Shown: positions 24,001-31,647 of the stretch, piece by piece
Layout: the number at the start of each line of letters is the position of its first letter
How positions within the stretch are numbered: the first letter of the stretch is position 1
Assembly: GCA_963989385.1 (NCBI GenBank)
Contig: OZ022498.1
Span: 317,501-381,500, forward strand
Source of the DNA: Ctena decussata
Lineage: Eukaryota > Mollusca > Bivalvia > Lucinida > Lucinidae
DNA: 64,000 bases
Direction: 5' to 3'
Made by a program: the position numbers and the translations under genes
Notes under the pieces: model-generated
What the model saw: the letters and a program-made list of their open reading frames with translations, nothing else
What the model was told of the DNA's origin: nothing
Database searches by the model: none

Positions 24001-25947
24001 GGATTTCTTAAGTCTTACAGCACTCAAAATTTGGAGTGCAAAAGCTGTTCACAATTTTTGGCAAAAATAAAATACAGTACATTTGAAAATTTAACGTCTC
24101 ATTACATAACAGTGTTGTTAGTTTTGAACAACTGGGCCCAGTTTCAGTTTTGTGAGGATAAATGTTTTATTCTGTGCCTAGGCCACTGCCATATTACATA
24201 TATTAACCACATGTATATTTTTCAAGTGCAGTAAATATGCAGTTTCATGTACTTTTTTTTCTACAATTTCCACAAGGACTACTACTTCTTTTTACTTTGC
24301 TTCCCTGGATGACGAAGCCATATTTGGGCCTGGATCTGGGTCCTTCTAAAATGGTGACTTCTTTAAAAGGGTGGATGACAATGCCCTTCAAACTGGGGGC
24401 TGCCCTTAAAGGCAAGACTCCTCATGGGAATAAATTCTAGCATTCAAATGGGAGACAATAATTTTGAAAAGAATCAATTTCTCTGCAGATGTTCTTATTC
24501 AACTTGAAATCTTCCATATTTATTTGAGCCACGACACGAGAAAACCAACAAAGTGGTTGTGCGCCCAGTGCAGACTCAGATCAGCCTGGGCATCCACCCA
24601 GTCTGATCAGAGTCTTCGCTAAGCGTTTAAAAGGTAGCTAAGGGTCTAAGCTACCTTTATGCGGACAGCGAAGACTGATCAGCGCTTAAAAGGTAGCTAA
24701 GGGTCTAAGCTACCTTTATGCGGACAGCAAAGACTCTGATCAGACTGGGCGGATGCCCAGGCTGATCTGAGTCTGCGCTGGCAGCACAACCACATTGTTG
24801 GTTTTCTCGTGTCGTGGCTCAAGTTTGAACAGAATTAACTGCTCTGAAGGTGTTCTCATTCACCTTGATATCTCAATCTTTACCTTGATATCTCAATCTT
24901 CAATTGGTTATAAGAGAAATTTTTTCTTCCAAATCCAACACAAAAAGTTAGATCAGTCTTGCAAGATGGTTCTAGATCTTAAGAATGGTTTTGGAAGAGA
25001 AAAGTCGCTCTTATAGCTGAATTACCCAAAACTGATTTACATATTAAGGATAATTTTGGATGGTGAAATCCCCATCTTTATACTGAATAAATACCTACCT
25101 ATCTGTGTGACTGTAAGACAGATTTTCCCATTTCATGTATAGCCCCAAAGATCTTAATCAAGTCTTATGAAATTCTGCTGTGAGATGGGTTTTCTCTATT
25201 CCAAAACTGTCCATCCTAAAACTCTAGATCCATCTTTTAAGATTATTTTAAAAGCGAAAAATCCCTATATTAGAACCGACTAAAGACCCTGACAAAAGAC
25301 ATTCACATGTAAGCATAGAATACTTGGGTAGCCTGTCCATGTGCACAGTCTGGTCAGTCATCTCTGATGGCATCAGCAAAATCCTCTAGAATTTAAATAG
25401 CATATAGCAAGGACTGTTTTTAAGCTTCAGTGATGTCCAGGTATAGCCAAGTCATTGCTGTTTATAAATCACCATAAACCTGTGAACACATTATCACCAT
25501 TTTCAAGTGTAATGGGGGTGAAACTATCAACCTTGTAGCCAATAACTGTTTTTGTGAAGGTGCTGAAGAAATTTATTTAGCCGAAAATGAATGTTTCGCA
25601 TTGTTCTAAACATGAGACAGGCCATAATTTGGCATTTAAACTGTTACGTTTTCTTATTTCTGCACGAAAAAAGCTCTGTGTCAGAGGCAGTTCTAATGAG
25701 ATGGTACAGGGTGATTAGCTAGAACTAAGAAGTGCAATGTTTGCTTGCTTATTGTTGAGAGCTGTTTTATATCATTTTCAGGTCCAACTCATGTCCAAGT
25801 TGTGATACAAAGTTTCCTACCTGTATCGTGACGGGTAAACCACTCATGGAATACCAGTTCTGGATGTGTAGTGCCTGTAAACACAGAGCTTATGAGTCGG
25901 AAATAGCACAGCGGCAAACATGTCCTCTGTGTCATACACCTGTCTGA
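1..25947 (+). CDS. WDR35: WDR35 / IFT121, C-terminal half (14 spliced exons)
   Basis: Intraflagellar transport protein 121, a subunit of the IFT-A complex that drives retrograde transport and membrane-protein entry in cilia. Exons: 1-52, 1347-1435, 2388-2505, 3315-3400, 8732-8875, 11897-12029, 12898-12960, 14453-14665, 15556-15699, 19661-19793, 21115-21201, 22123-22252, 23849-23917, 25782-25947. All introns are GT-AG. The phases join without a break to 541 codons plus TGA. The order of conserved blocks follows animal WDR35 as I recall it ([53 protein letters not shown]). The region is the alpha-helical TPR-like half plus a C-terminal zinc-binding tail with CxxC pairs (CTSC, CPSC, CSAC, CPLC). 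The two N-terminal WD40 propellers and the promoter are outside the window. Several introns hold transposons, and two exon ends have been expanded as minisatellites. Assignment is near certain; the human sequence was compared from memory. Confidence 0.95.
466..509 (+). repeat. G-rich tract with quadruplex potential
   Basis: Runs of G7, G3, G3, G8 and G9 within about 44 bases in a WDR35 intron. Confidence 0.7.
562..722 (-). mobile_element. tRNA-derived SINE, family 1
   Basis: On the minus strand it starts GGAGCCCCAGTAGCTCAGT, with a tRNA-like B-box region (cccgggctcaagacc). The body ends GCAAGTCATCCATC. Related copies lie at 34300-34427 (-), 39845-40030 (+), 42452-42660 (+) and 55085-55175 (-). 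Confidence 0.7.
1347..1435 (+). CDS. WDR35: WDR35 exon
   Basis: Acceptor tttag| and donor CTG|gtaagc. Encodes [13 protein letters not shown] and then EDNPHPRLW. The final Trp codon is split after TG and completed by the G at 2388. This is a conserved IFT121 helical block. Confidence 0.92.
1974..2134 (+). mobile_element. Copy of the short TAGCTTGCCTGTA family
   Basis: Diverged copy: 'agctctactgtaggaaagtac', 'tatgcgatgggcaaggccct' and 'caagctatctggtatcctga'. It lies in a WDR35 intron. Confidence 0.65.
2388..2505 (+). CDS. WDR35: WDR35 exon with 3' end copied into the intron
   Basis: Acceptor ttcag| and donor TTCAG|gtaaca. Encodes [19 protein letters not shown] and [17 protein letters not shown]. 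The last ~20 bases plus the donor recur three more times downstream (decoy donors at 2570, 2636, 2702). Only the first donor keeps the protein open, because an in-frame TAG lies at 2518-2520. Confidence 0.94.
2484..2755 (+). repeat. 66-bp tandem array carrying a WDR35 splice donor
   Basis: The exon end KRLGNLQ plus |gtaacatatgtat is followed by three further copies. Donors lie at 2506, 2570, 2636 and 2702 (spacing 64, 66, 66). A fifth partial unit ends near 2755. The copies are nearly identical, so the expansion is recent. Confidence 0.93.
3194..3250 (+). repeat. (CCCCCA)n and (CA)n microsatellite
   Basis: Tract of CACCC/CCCCA units followed by acacacac. On the minus strand it is G-rich and could form a quadruplex. 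It lies just upstream of a WDR35 exon. Confidence 0.8.
3315..3400 (+). CDS. WDR35: WDR35 exon
   Basis: Acceptor tttcag| and donor AAG|gtactg. Encodes [20 protein letters not shown] and then RKYLDMDR. The terminal Arg codon AG|G is split with the exon at 8732. The following intron (5.3 kb) houses two tandem-array transposons and a SINE. Confidence 0.93.
3459..5440 (+). mobile_element. Tandem-array transposon A (pearl/Helentron-like)
   Basis: The 5' end forms a hairpin (TAGCTCAC...GTGAGCTA with inner GGCCC/GGGCC), followed by a gcgtcgtgcgtcgtcacg patch. Internal repeats of about 140-150 bp follow, centred on 'caagatggccgccatct' and 'ttactaaaaatagcac'. The 3' end is CCAGGTGAGCGATATCAGGCCCATTTGGGCCTCTTGTT, i.e. 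a hairpin then CTTGTT (written here in two parts: CCAGGTGAGCG, then GGCCCATTTGGGCC). No ORF of use. It lies in a WDR35 intron. Confidence 0.75.
5583..5830 (+). mobile_element. tRNA-like SINE, family 3
   Basis: Contains TAGCCTAGTGGTTTTGTGCT and 'tgtgagattgatcccctg', which resemble RNA polymerase III A and B boxes. An AT-poor body of about 170 bp follows. It sits between two tandem-array elements. Confidence 0.5.
5980..8061 (+). mobile_element. Tandem-array transposon B (pearl/Helentron-like)
   Basis: The 5' hairpin AGCTCACCT-gtca-AGGTGAGCT is followed by a GTCGGCGTCGGCGG patch. About 11 internal copies of a 150-169 bp unit follow (ctagtggtcccctac recurs at 6291, 6456, 6625, 6789, 6953 and so on). 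The 3' end is GACTCAGGTGAGCGG then a TTGCCCTTGGGCTA hairpin and CTTGTT. It lies in the same WDR35 intron as element A. Confidence 0.8.
8254..8391. repeat. Foldback element
   Basis: Inverted arms GTCATGGGTTTGAGGTGTGG and (reverse complement of the right end) TTCATGGGTGCGAGGTGTGG. They continue inward through 'atagaaaaat', 'gtcac' and 'cggcatcac', about 60 bp per arm with mismatches. Confidence 0.8.
8396..8552 (+). mobile_element. Copy of the short TAGCTTGCCTGTA family
   Basis: AAGCTTGCCTGTACGAGAATACAG start (in two parts: AAGCTTGCCTGTA, then ATACAG), 'atgtgatgggcaagtcactg' core, 'gcgagctatcctgtacggg' end and TTTTGTTT. It abuts the foldback at 8254-8391. Confidence 0.7.
8732..8875 (+). CDS. 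WDR35: WDR35 exon with 3' end copied ~34 times downstream
   Basis: Acceptor tgacag| and donor AAATG|gtaggt. Encodes [16 protein letters not shown] and ends [11 protein letters not shown]. The last 30 bases and the donor are the founder of a 43-bp tandem array that follows directly. Reading past the first donor meets TAG at 8877-8879, so only the first donor is productive. Confidence 0.94.
8846..10334 (+). repeat. 43-bp minisatellite carrying a WDR35 splice donor, ~34 copies
   Basis: The unit runs from GGAGATTATTACGCTGACAG to AAATG|GTAGGTGCTGTATT, with strict 43-bp spacing (e.g. 9241, 9284, 9327). The first copy is the coding 3' end of the exon ending at 8875. Variants (ttaGgctg, ttaTgctg, acgTtgacagacaTaa) mark sub-families. 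An eight-unit block at about 9327-9520 recurs at about 9671-9865 (offset 344 bp). The donor AAATG|gtaggt is kept in nearly every unit. Confidence 0.95.
10335..11790 (+). repeat. Long-period tandem repeat (~400-460 bp), transposon-derived
   Basis: Three copies of a block containing 'caaatttcatatagagcctc', 'aggggctgag', 'acatgaccagcatggccccc' and 'ccttgggttgacctt', near 10430, 10895 and 11290. The same unit occurs at 28570-29110, so it is the array of an AGCTCACC-type element that has lost its ends here. It contains no coding exon. Confidence 0.65.
11897..12029 (+). CDS. WDR35: WDR35 exon
   Basis: Acceptor tgctag| and donor CCT|gtaggt. The first G completes the split Trp codon. Encodes [20 protein letters not shown] and then [10 protein letters not shown], a highly conserved IFT121 block. 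Ends in phase 0. Confidence 0.95.
12105..12255. repeat. Foldback MITE family with GCAAACAGTGYAGAYC ends
   Basis: Palindromic motif 'gcaaacagtgcagatcctga' paired with 'tctgatcagggtctatact'. Short copies of the family recur at about 17195-17262, 19460-19530, 20895-20965, 23700-23790, 26020-26085, 27505-27580, 32710-32795 and 38215-38270. The arms of the element at 24524-24822 contain the same motif. Confidence 0.6.
12898..12960 (+). CDS. WDR35: WDR35 exon (21 codons)
   Basis: Short phase-0 exon encoding [20 protein letters not shown] plus K. Acceptor attacag|, donor AAG|gtaaca. A tRNA-derived SINE begins about 25 bp past the donor. Confidence 0.92.
12986..13262 (+). mobile_element. tRNA-derived SINE, family 2
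   Basis: Head 'gaggccatggttgaatgttt', B-box-like 'ggttctaatcctggg'. Body 'cagggaaggataaggcagc', then 'gggctctatctttcatatgc' and 'agatacagcaggcttctaac'. Other copies lie at 36192-36450 (+) and 62816-63087 (-). A short head duplication (gagaggccatgg twice) is visible. Confidence 0.75.
13271..14040 (+). mobile_element. Tandem-array element D, split by a nested insertion
   Basis: Starts TAGCTCACTTTAACGAAAG with a gtgtcggcgtcagtgtcc patch. It has three copies of a unit of about 166 bp (ggatgttttg...agacccatatctccttaaccc at 13376, 13687 and 13853). The first and second copies are separated by a short element at 13530-13686. Confidence 0.7.
13530..13686 (+). mobile_element. Short TAGCTTGCCTGTA element, nested in D
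   Basis: Non-autonomous element of about 157 bp: TAGCTTGCCTGTA...TGTACAGG hairpin start, 'ttatgtgatgggcaaggc' core, GGCGAGCTATCCTGTACTGC and CTTGTTT end. Copies lie at 1974-2134, 8396-8552 and 29747-29909 (-), with fragments at 21871-21945 and about 41474-41525. Confidence 0.75.
14453..14665 (+). CDS. WDR35: WDR35 exon
   Basis: Acceptor tttacag| and donor AAA|gtaatt; 71 codons. Encodes [38 protein letters not shown] and [20 protein letters not shown], typical TPR-like helices of IFT121. An open frame also extends upstream to an ATG at 14348, but that part is intron. Confidence 0.95.
15556..15699 (+). CDS. WDR35: WDR35 exon
   Basis: Acceptor ttttaag| and donor ATG|gtatgt; 48 codons in phase 0. 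Encodes [20 protein letters not shown] and [18 protein letters not shown]. The basic, low-complexity 3' part is variable between species. Confidence 0.93.
15971..16971 (+). mobile_element. Tandem-array transposon F (pearl/Helentron-like)
   Basis: The 5' hairpin GTCTCGCCT...AGGCGAGAC is followed by GTCGGCGTCGTCGTCGGCG. Five to six copies of a 156-bp unit follow (tgtcgag at 16051, 16207, 16363, 16519). The end is AGGCGAGACACC, then the GCATTCCGCGGAAT hairpin and CTTGTT. A 3' fragment of the same family appears near 21640-21715. Confidence 0.8.
17000..19640. other. WDR35 intron, no gene seen
   Basis: AT-rich intron with poly-A tracts (17372-17392) and MITE fragments at 17195 and 19225. A possible tRNA-like SINE lies at 18088-18250 ('ggccatgtggttagtgctcc'). 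No exon-like match. Confidence 0.6.
19083..19160 (+). repeat. 35-bp direct duplication
   Basis: 'tgaatatgttactgagggat' with 'tattgttatgttttc' is repeated once in tandem. It lies in a WDR35 intron. Confidence 0.85.
19661..19793 (+). CDS. WDR35: WDR35 exon
   Basis: Acceptor cactacag| and donor GAAG|gtgagt. Encodes [20 protein letters not shown] and [20 protein letters not shown]. The Gly codon is split G|GC. The acceptor and first bases of this exon recur as a near copy at 21942-21988 in a later intron. Confidence 0.94.
21115..21201 (+). CDS. WDR35: WDR35 exon
   Basis: Acceptor attacag| and donor CTTG|gtaagt. Encodes [20 protein letters not shown] and then DPADIYSLL. The Ala codon G|CA is split to the next exon. 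Confidence 0.94.
21942..21988 (+). repeat. Copy of a WDR35 splice-acceptor region
   Basis: CTACAGGCATCCTCA occurs twice (21942 and 21974), separated by 'gctttatggtatattta'. This closely matches ttatggtatattcactacag|GCCTCCTCAGCTTT at the true acceptor near 19639-19674. It is an intronic decoy 2.3 kb downstream. Confidence 0.8.
22123..22252 (+). CDS. WDR35: WDR35 exon
   Basis: Acceptor ttttcag| and donor ACCAA|gtaagt. Encodes [20 protein letters not shown] and [15 protein letters not shown], strongly conserved near the IFT121 C-terminus. Confidence 0.95.
22473..22603. repeat. Foldback (inverted repeat ~45-bp arms)
   Basis: GGGAAATCTCAGTCAGAATT with following 'tcaaccagggcc' is inverted as 'ggttaaaattccaaccctga' and 'ggtgagatttcc'. 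It lies in a WDR35 intron, 220 bp past an exon. Confidence 0.8.
23849..23917 (+). CDS. WDR35: WDR35 exon (first zinc-knuckle pair)
   Basis: Acceptor taattag| and donor GATTG|gtaagt. Encodes [20 protein letters not shown] and then PDW. It supplies the CTSC pair. Human WDR35, as I recall it, lacks this pair. Confidence 0.9.
24524..24822. mobile_element. Foldback MITE (TTGAGCCACGACACGAG ends)
   Basis: Nearly perfect terminal inverted repeats: TTGAGCCACGACACGAGAAA (24524) against its reverse complement ending at 24822. The arms extend about 110 bp. The centre holds two copies of an internal hairpin AAGGTAGCT...AGCTACCTT, a local tandem duplication of the loop. It lies in the last WDR35 intron. 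Confidence 0.88.
25782..25947 (+). CDS. WDR35: WDR35 last coding exon (zinc-binding tail)
   Basis: Acceptor tttcag|. Encodes [34 protein letters not shown] and CPLCHTPV, then TGA at 25945-25947. The cysteine/histidine spacing is that of a treble-clef or zinc-ribbon tail. No clear AATAAA lies just downstream; candidates occur only from about 27 kb on. Confidence 0.95.
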
Positions 25948-27100
25948 ATCAGTTTTAGTCTGTATCTTATAGTAGCCAATTTCAAATTAAAAATCTGAGT
26001 ATTTTGAGAGATAATCTGAGCAAAAAGTGCAAGCCTACATTAGACTGCTCCTTAAGAAGCACTTACCAAGGTCTTCACTGTTTGCCATTCAGTCTGCATC
26101 TTTTGGCTGTCTTACTGCATTGTAAAACCAAACTTTTTCATGTTTGGGATAATTATAGTACATTTGATTATTTAAGGTGTCCTAATGCAGAAATGCATCC
26201 AAATGCTCAGAAGCAGCCAATCAGTGTGCTTTATTTTGAGTTTGAGATTATTCTCAAGTTTTATAACCTTGAACCCAGGCTGCTCCTCTAGTCTGATGTG
26301 GGTCAGCACTGTTTGCTCAAACCTATCTGTTCCGATGCGTATAATTTTACCATAAATGAGTAAAATCAAACATTGTGACCTAACAACAGAACTGGCTTGT
26401 TGAGGCAGTTCTACTGGGAATCAACATAACACGTTTATGGAGACTAAGGAAGACTTCTTTTCAACACTATTGTAAAAACCCATCCTTACATGTTCTGGCG
26501 AGAGAAAAATATGCTGTGGAAACATCTAGAATCTCAGGTTAAATGTTTTGAATTCATTAGGTATTTACGTTTTGACATTTGGACATTTTAAAACATCTTT
26601 AATTTAGTTTAAACAATATTTTATTCAATGAATCAATACAAATATAGTAACATAGAATAGTGTCAATGTCTAAGCTTTTGGTATCTTTGCTACCATTTTG
26701 GATGTCCAAAAATTGTGCATTCCACACCGACACACAGAGAAAATATTTTGAGCTGCCTGCTGCTGTTGCCAATAGAATGTCTCCAGAGAAACAGATTAGG
26801 CTGAGTATAGCTTGTCTTTAGACAATTTGTCATGTAAATTATGAGTAGGCAAAAAGTAGGCAGCTTCCATATACGAAAGTGTGTCAACAATATTTATCCT
26901 GTTACAAGCTAATATAATTGGCTGACATTTTTCATGTGACTATATAAATACTTGTCAGTTTTTATTATATTGGAGCGGCATACTTGCGACCTACAGCATA
27001 ATGATTAGTGACCTATCAATGCCTACGGAATAAAAGTCTGTTGGAGTTGCCCTCTGCTGCCTATTACTAAGTATGTGTGTACAGAATACCTGTAGACAGC

Positions 27101-27330
27101 TTAGGGAACTGAAAATAGGCAGCTCTTGTCTACTGGAGTGATGTACTGATTTGGGGTAGAATTGTTACCTCAAATGTCTAAACCAATCTTATGTAATTCT
27201 GCTGTTAGATCAGATTAGGGAACTGAAAATAGGCAGCTTTTGTCTACTGGAGTGATGTACTATTTTGGGGTAGAATTGTTACCTCAAATGTCTATACCAG
27301 TCTTGTGTAATTCTGCTGTAGGATTGGATT
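27101..27330 (+). repeat. 114-bp direct duplication
   Basis: 'ttagggaactgaaaataggc' at 27101 and 27215, with the following 'gtctactggagtgatgtact' and 'gaattgttacctcaaatgtc' also repeated. It is intergenic. Confidence 0.85.
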
Positions 27331-27924
27331 TTCCCTGTCAAAAACAATCTGAAAATTTGTTGGACTGTTATAAAGGGAAAAAAACTCGTCTTATTACAGA
27401 ATAAAAAATACTTGTTTTGTTACGGAATAAAAAAACTGATCTTATAACCAAATAAATCCAGTACTCTTTCATATTCTAAGTCAGCTTGTCCTAAGATGTT
27501 TCAGAAACCTCGCGATAAGCAGTGCAGACTCGGATCAGGTTTATGAAGAGTCTGATCTAGATCATCACTGTTTACTCTGATATTTCTATTTGGCTTATAT
27601 AAAGATGTATCTACAACACCTGTCAACTTTTGGAAAGTCTCCGGGGAGAAAGCTTGAAAATGACCATTTCAGCAGACTTTTTCGGCAAAACTGCACATGC
27701 TTAAAAAGTCATGACAATTTTCATGGGGGAGATATTTGGAAATTTTATACTATTTAAAGAAAAAATCTTAAAATTCAAACATAAAATAGGGAGATGGCCT
27801 TAAAATAGTGAGATTTTACCATTTTTGGCAAAGGAGGGAGGGAGTGTGGGGAGACTCCGTATTTATGGGGGAGTGTTGACAGGTATGATCTACAAACATG
27901 GCTGCTTTTCGTTTGCAAAAAGTT

Positions 27925-28110
27925 TTGTCACTGTAAGATGGGTGTTTTCCCCTCCAAAATAATCCGAAAATCTAAATCCATCTTTCTAGATACAGATTTT
28001 ATGGGATTGTTTTGGAAGAGGAAAATGTCTGATAGCTGAATACAACAAGACGGATTTACATATTTGGGGTATTATTTGAAGGGAAACGCTTTGTCTTATT
28101 GTGGAATAAA
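27925..28110. repeat. MITE family with ATCTAGATCCATCTT centre
   Basis: 'gatgggtgttttcccctcca' and 'aatccgaaaatctaaatcca' are followed by the inverted 'gggattgttttggaagagga'. Diverged copies lie at 19225-19330, 22000-22080, 24940-25100, 25190-25290, 27310-27440 and 34810-34912. Confidence 0.6.
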
Positions 28111-28468
28111 TTTATTTATACATTCTTACATTCCGTCCACTCTATATGTGTTTGAATAAACTTTTTAGTGATAGATATTGTCCATTTTGTGTCCTTTACC
28201 TTTCTTGGTGGCCTGTTTATACAAAAAATATACTATGTGGACAGAGAGCCCTATGTTAAGCCCCTGTAAAAATTATTATGATGGTGTTTCTACATTTTTG
28301 TGGTAAAAATATTTCGGGAGGTTTCTTGTTATCATCATTTGATATACACTGCTTAAAATATTTAAAGGAGCACATAATATTTTTGCTATAGACGACAGTG
28401 CAAGGCATTCCCACTTTGAGGGTCATTTACTGTCAACTGAGAAAGACAAAATTTCCATTCGACATTTT

Positions 28469-29115
28469 TAGCTCACCTGAGCCAGCGGCTCCAGGGAAGC
28501 TTATAGGATGGGAAGGCTCCGTCTTCCGTCCGTCCATCCATCCACATTTCAAATGACTCTCTGAAACCGCTGGGTCAGTTGTAACCAAATTTTATATAGA
28601 ACTTTCAGGGGTTAAGGTAATGAAAATTTGTTAAAATGGTCTGGGTCTCATGACCATTATGGCCGCCATGCCCATAAATTGTAAAATACTTAAAAAAAAT
28701 CTTCTCCAGAACCAACTGACCGAGGCCTTGAAACTTGGTATTTAGCATTGGGTACTTGAATTCTATCAAGATTATCAAATGATGGCCTTGGGTTGACCTT
28801 GAGCTTTTTTATAGCAAGGTCAAATACGGGGAAATGCTAGAACAGGTCATTTCATGGAAAGTTTTGAAGATTTAGACCTAAAAATTTTAAATAGTCATCT
28901 TAATGAGTACATGAAGATTCATGAGTACAAGAGGTCAAGGTCGTTTTTTGACCTTTGACCCTGAATTCTCATATTTTGATAATTTCAAACTTCTTAAAAG
29001 CCACTGAGCCAATTGTAACCAAATATCATATACAGCCTCCAGAGGTTGAGGGAATGAAAATTTCTTCAACTGGTCTGGGTCACATGATCAACATGGCCGC
29101 CACGCCTATATCAAG
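28469..29115 (+). mobile_element. Tandem-array element C, 3' end missing
   Basis: Begins TAGCTCACCTGAGCCAGCGG with a ccgtccgtccatccatcc patch, then two copies of the ~400-bp unit also seen at 10335-11790. It breaks off near 29115 without the CTTGTT end. It is intergenic. Confidence 0.65.
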
Positions 29116-29488
29116 TTTTAGTCTGGTAAAGAAATATGGTTTAAGGGCAACATCAACTGAAGTGATGAAATGTTACAAAGCTGTTTCGGTGGTCAAATTT
29201 GCCTGCTTCTAAAATTCCCATCTATGGAGTGCCTGATTTTATAATTTTATTCTCTTAATTGGTAATGTGCTTTTCATAAAAACACGACTACTCTCAAATC
29301 TGTGGGCTTTTTAAAAAAAAATAGATTTTTAATTATGCCCCAAAACAGGATCTTTGGTAAAACTGGAAAACGGTAAACCCCACCCTGCTTGAGGCTAGCA
29401 TAAAAAAACTATGTGAAATGGTACACTGTTAAATACATACACATCATTATATTGTAACTTGATCTGGCGTACTGTATCACGTCGAGTG

Positions 29489-29555
29489 GGTGAGCTCATA
29501 CCATCGGATCACCGAGACGCTTGTGTCAAGGGTGATCCAATGGTATGAGCTCATC
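29489..29555. repeat. Inverted repeat with 25-bp arms
   Basis: GGTGAGCTCATACCATCGGA and TCACC form the left arm (29489-29513); the right arm (29531-29555) is its reverse complement with one mismatch. The loop is about 17 bp. It is intergenic. Confidence 0.85.
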
Positions 29556-29746
29556 CAGGAGATGAGCATTCATACTTGCCAGCGCTAATGCATCGACCCA
29601 GATTCCAACCTTTGCAGCAGAAATATGTAGCTAGTCTTGAGGCAAACACTACCGACTGACCTCTTGGGGCACGCCATTTTGGCGTGTTTTTTAACGGTAC
29701 GCCATTTGCCCCATTTTTCTGGTTCTAGTTTCTACAATGCACTTTA

Positions 29747-29909
29747 AACAAGACCTGTCACAGGGACAGGATAGCTCGCCTGACAGTGCCTTGCCCATCA
29801 AATAAAAAACTTGAACGTAAAACTTGAACATTTTGCTAATGCCAATGCCAACGCTGACGCCGTGGGTAGTGCAATAGCTCTTCCTGAACTTCGTTCAGAC
29901 GAGCTAAAA
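29747..29909 (-). mobile_element. Copy of the short TAGCTTGCCTGTA family
   Basis: Minus-strand copy. On + it reads AACAAGACCTGTCACAGGG, then 'ggatagctcgcctgacagtg' and 'cttgcccatcaaataaaa', ending 'cgttcagacgagcta'. It is intergenic. Confidence 0.7.
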
Positions 29910-31482
29910 ATGACGGGCCTGATGCTGGAACTCAGTCAAAGCCTCGTTTTAAGGGATAGTAATACGGAATGTCAGTTTGATACGGCCTTCTGTATCAGAT
30001 GGCCAGAAAACAGGCAGTTCAAAGGGTGTATCATTGATAGGTGTATAATAAAAGCAAAGTTGTTCAGTAAGCATAGTTCTTTCTCATATATTGTTTATGT
30101 AAAGAAGAGCTTCAAAGTCACACTGCCATGGACTAGATAGTCAAAATTGTTAATTTTAACAAAAACTACAAAGAGAATTTGTTACTTTTAAGCAGGAAAT
30201 ACTGTTTTGCCGTTGCCATGGCAAAGGTCGAGTTTTTGAAGGAAAGAACTGTCAAAAATTTGTTTATATGTGGTTGTCAACCTCTTCTGAAAGTTCGATG
30301 AAAATCAGTGACTATGGATGCCAGGCCCCTCTTCAGATTTTTGGTGGTATCGTAGAATTAGTCTTAAATGTTTATATCATACAAGACAACTTGCCATGTG
30401 TTAAATGCGGTCTCCTTTTCTTACACTCCCTGTCTGCATCATCTGCATAGCTCCAAGTCACCGGCACTTAGCCAATTATAGATAATCTCATCATGTTTTC
30501 ATTTGCACACGATTTCCCTTTTTAAGTGAAAGTTAAATGGTAACAGTACCAGCTTTGGAATTAGAACCAAAGTTAAGTGCTTATGGAGATTGCTTGCTAG
30601 AAATTGAGGAATTATAACAGGGAGGTGATAGCCATATGTACTGATAATGTTTCGAAGGCCTGAGACTGATGGAGCTAGAAACCAAACATGCTGAAGGTCA
30701 CCGTGACCTTGTTTTGTGGCAAGTGACCTGCAGAAGTTGGTCCCATACACTGATGGAATTGTGCATTTACCAGACAGGATAATATTTTCATCAGTTTGTT
30801 ATGTATGTGTAGCTATGAGAAAGACGGTGCCCTTCCACATCTGCAGAGCTCCTGGTGAGCTGATTATTGATATTGTTGAGCCAACTTGTAATCAGTGTGA
30901 CATAATTGATGGTTTGCTGTTGATGCATCCATCTGTCCATCCCTCTTTCCATTCATCCACCCATATACAGCTATTTTCATACACCTTATGACCTTAAATC
31001 TTCATCTCTACATAGACCCCAACAATTCCAGTTGTTCCAACAAAATGAAAACACGGTGACCCACTTTACCAAAAATGAACAGCTTGTCTTGCTTTAAAGC
31101 TCAGCCCACTATCTTGGCTTCCATAAGTCTGGGCATTGAAATTCCATTCCCACCCATAGAAGTTAAAATTTCAAGTTTCTGCAAATAGCCAAAATACAAC
31201 GTCATTCAATCCGTAAGTCTGTAAAGCATATATGTGTACACTTTTTGCCTTGAAGTAAACTTACCAGTCAAATCCCAACTTACTCATTGGTCACTTTCAT
31301 CAGCCGAAAGTCCAATTCAAGCAAAATCATATGTATCCATTAAAGGTCACCAGAGGGTCATAAAACTGAGCCTTTAACAGTTTAATCTTTATATGCAGCA
31401 TATAACTAAATAATTAGCACCACTGCCCTCCATTTTTATAACCCATAAAATCTGGCTTATCTGCAGCTGTGCTGAACTTTTA

Positions 31483-31647
31483 CCATAATTCTCTCTTAGC
31501 CTCTGAGGACCACAATTTAGTATTATCATAATCCACCCTTTGCCTCAGAGGACCATAATTCAATATTATCATAATCCTCCCTTAGCCTCTGCGGACCATA
31601 ATTTAATATCATAATCCTCCCTTAGCCTCGGAGGACCATAATTTAAA
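31483..31647 (-). repeat. Tandem array copying the PRPF4 stop-codon end
   Basis: Four copies of a 40-43 bp unit. GGACC (+) recurs at 31507, 31550, 31593 and 31633. The copy at 31609-31647 is coding ([11 protein letters not shown] and stop); the other three lie in the 3' UTR. Copies differ by scattered substitutions and by TAT/TATTAT spacer length. Confidence 0.9.

Larger units (their letters stand above)
25948..31608. other. Intergenic region between convergent WDR35 and PRPF4
   Basis: The two genes end tail to tail. The 5.7 kb between stop codons holds both 3' UTRs (boundaries not determinable), MITE fragments (26020, 27310, 27505, 27925), a 114-bp duplication, element C, the short element at 29747-29909 and the inverted repeat at 29489. 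I see no further gene. The short open frames here lack domain features. Confidence 0.8.
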
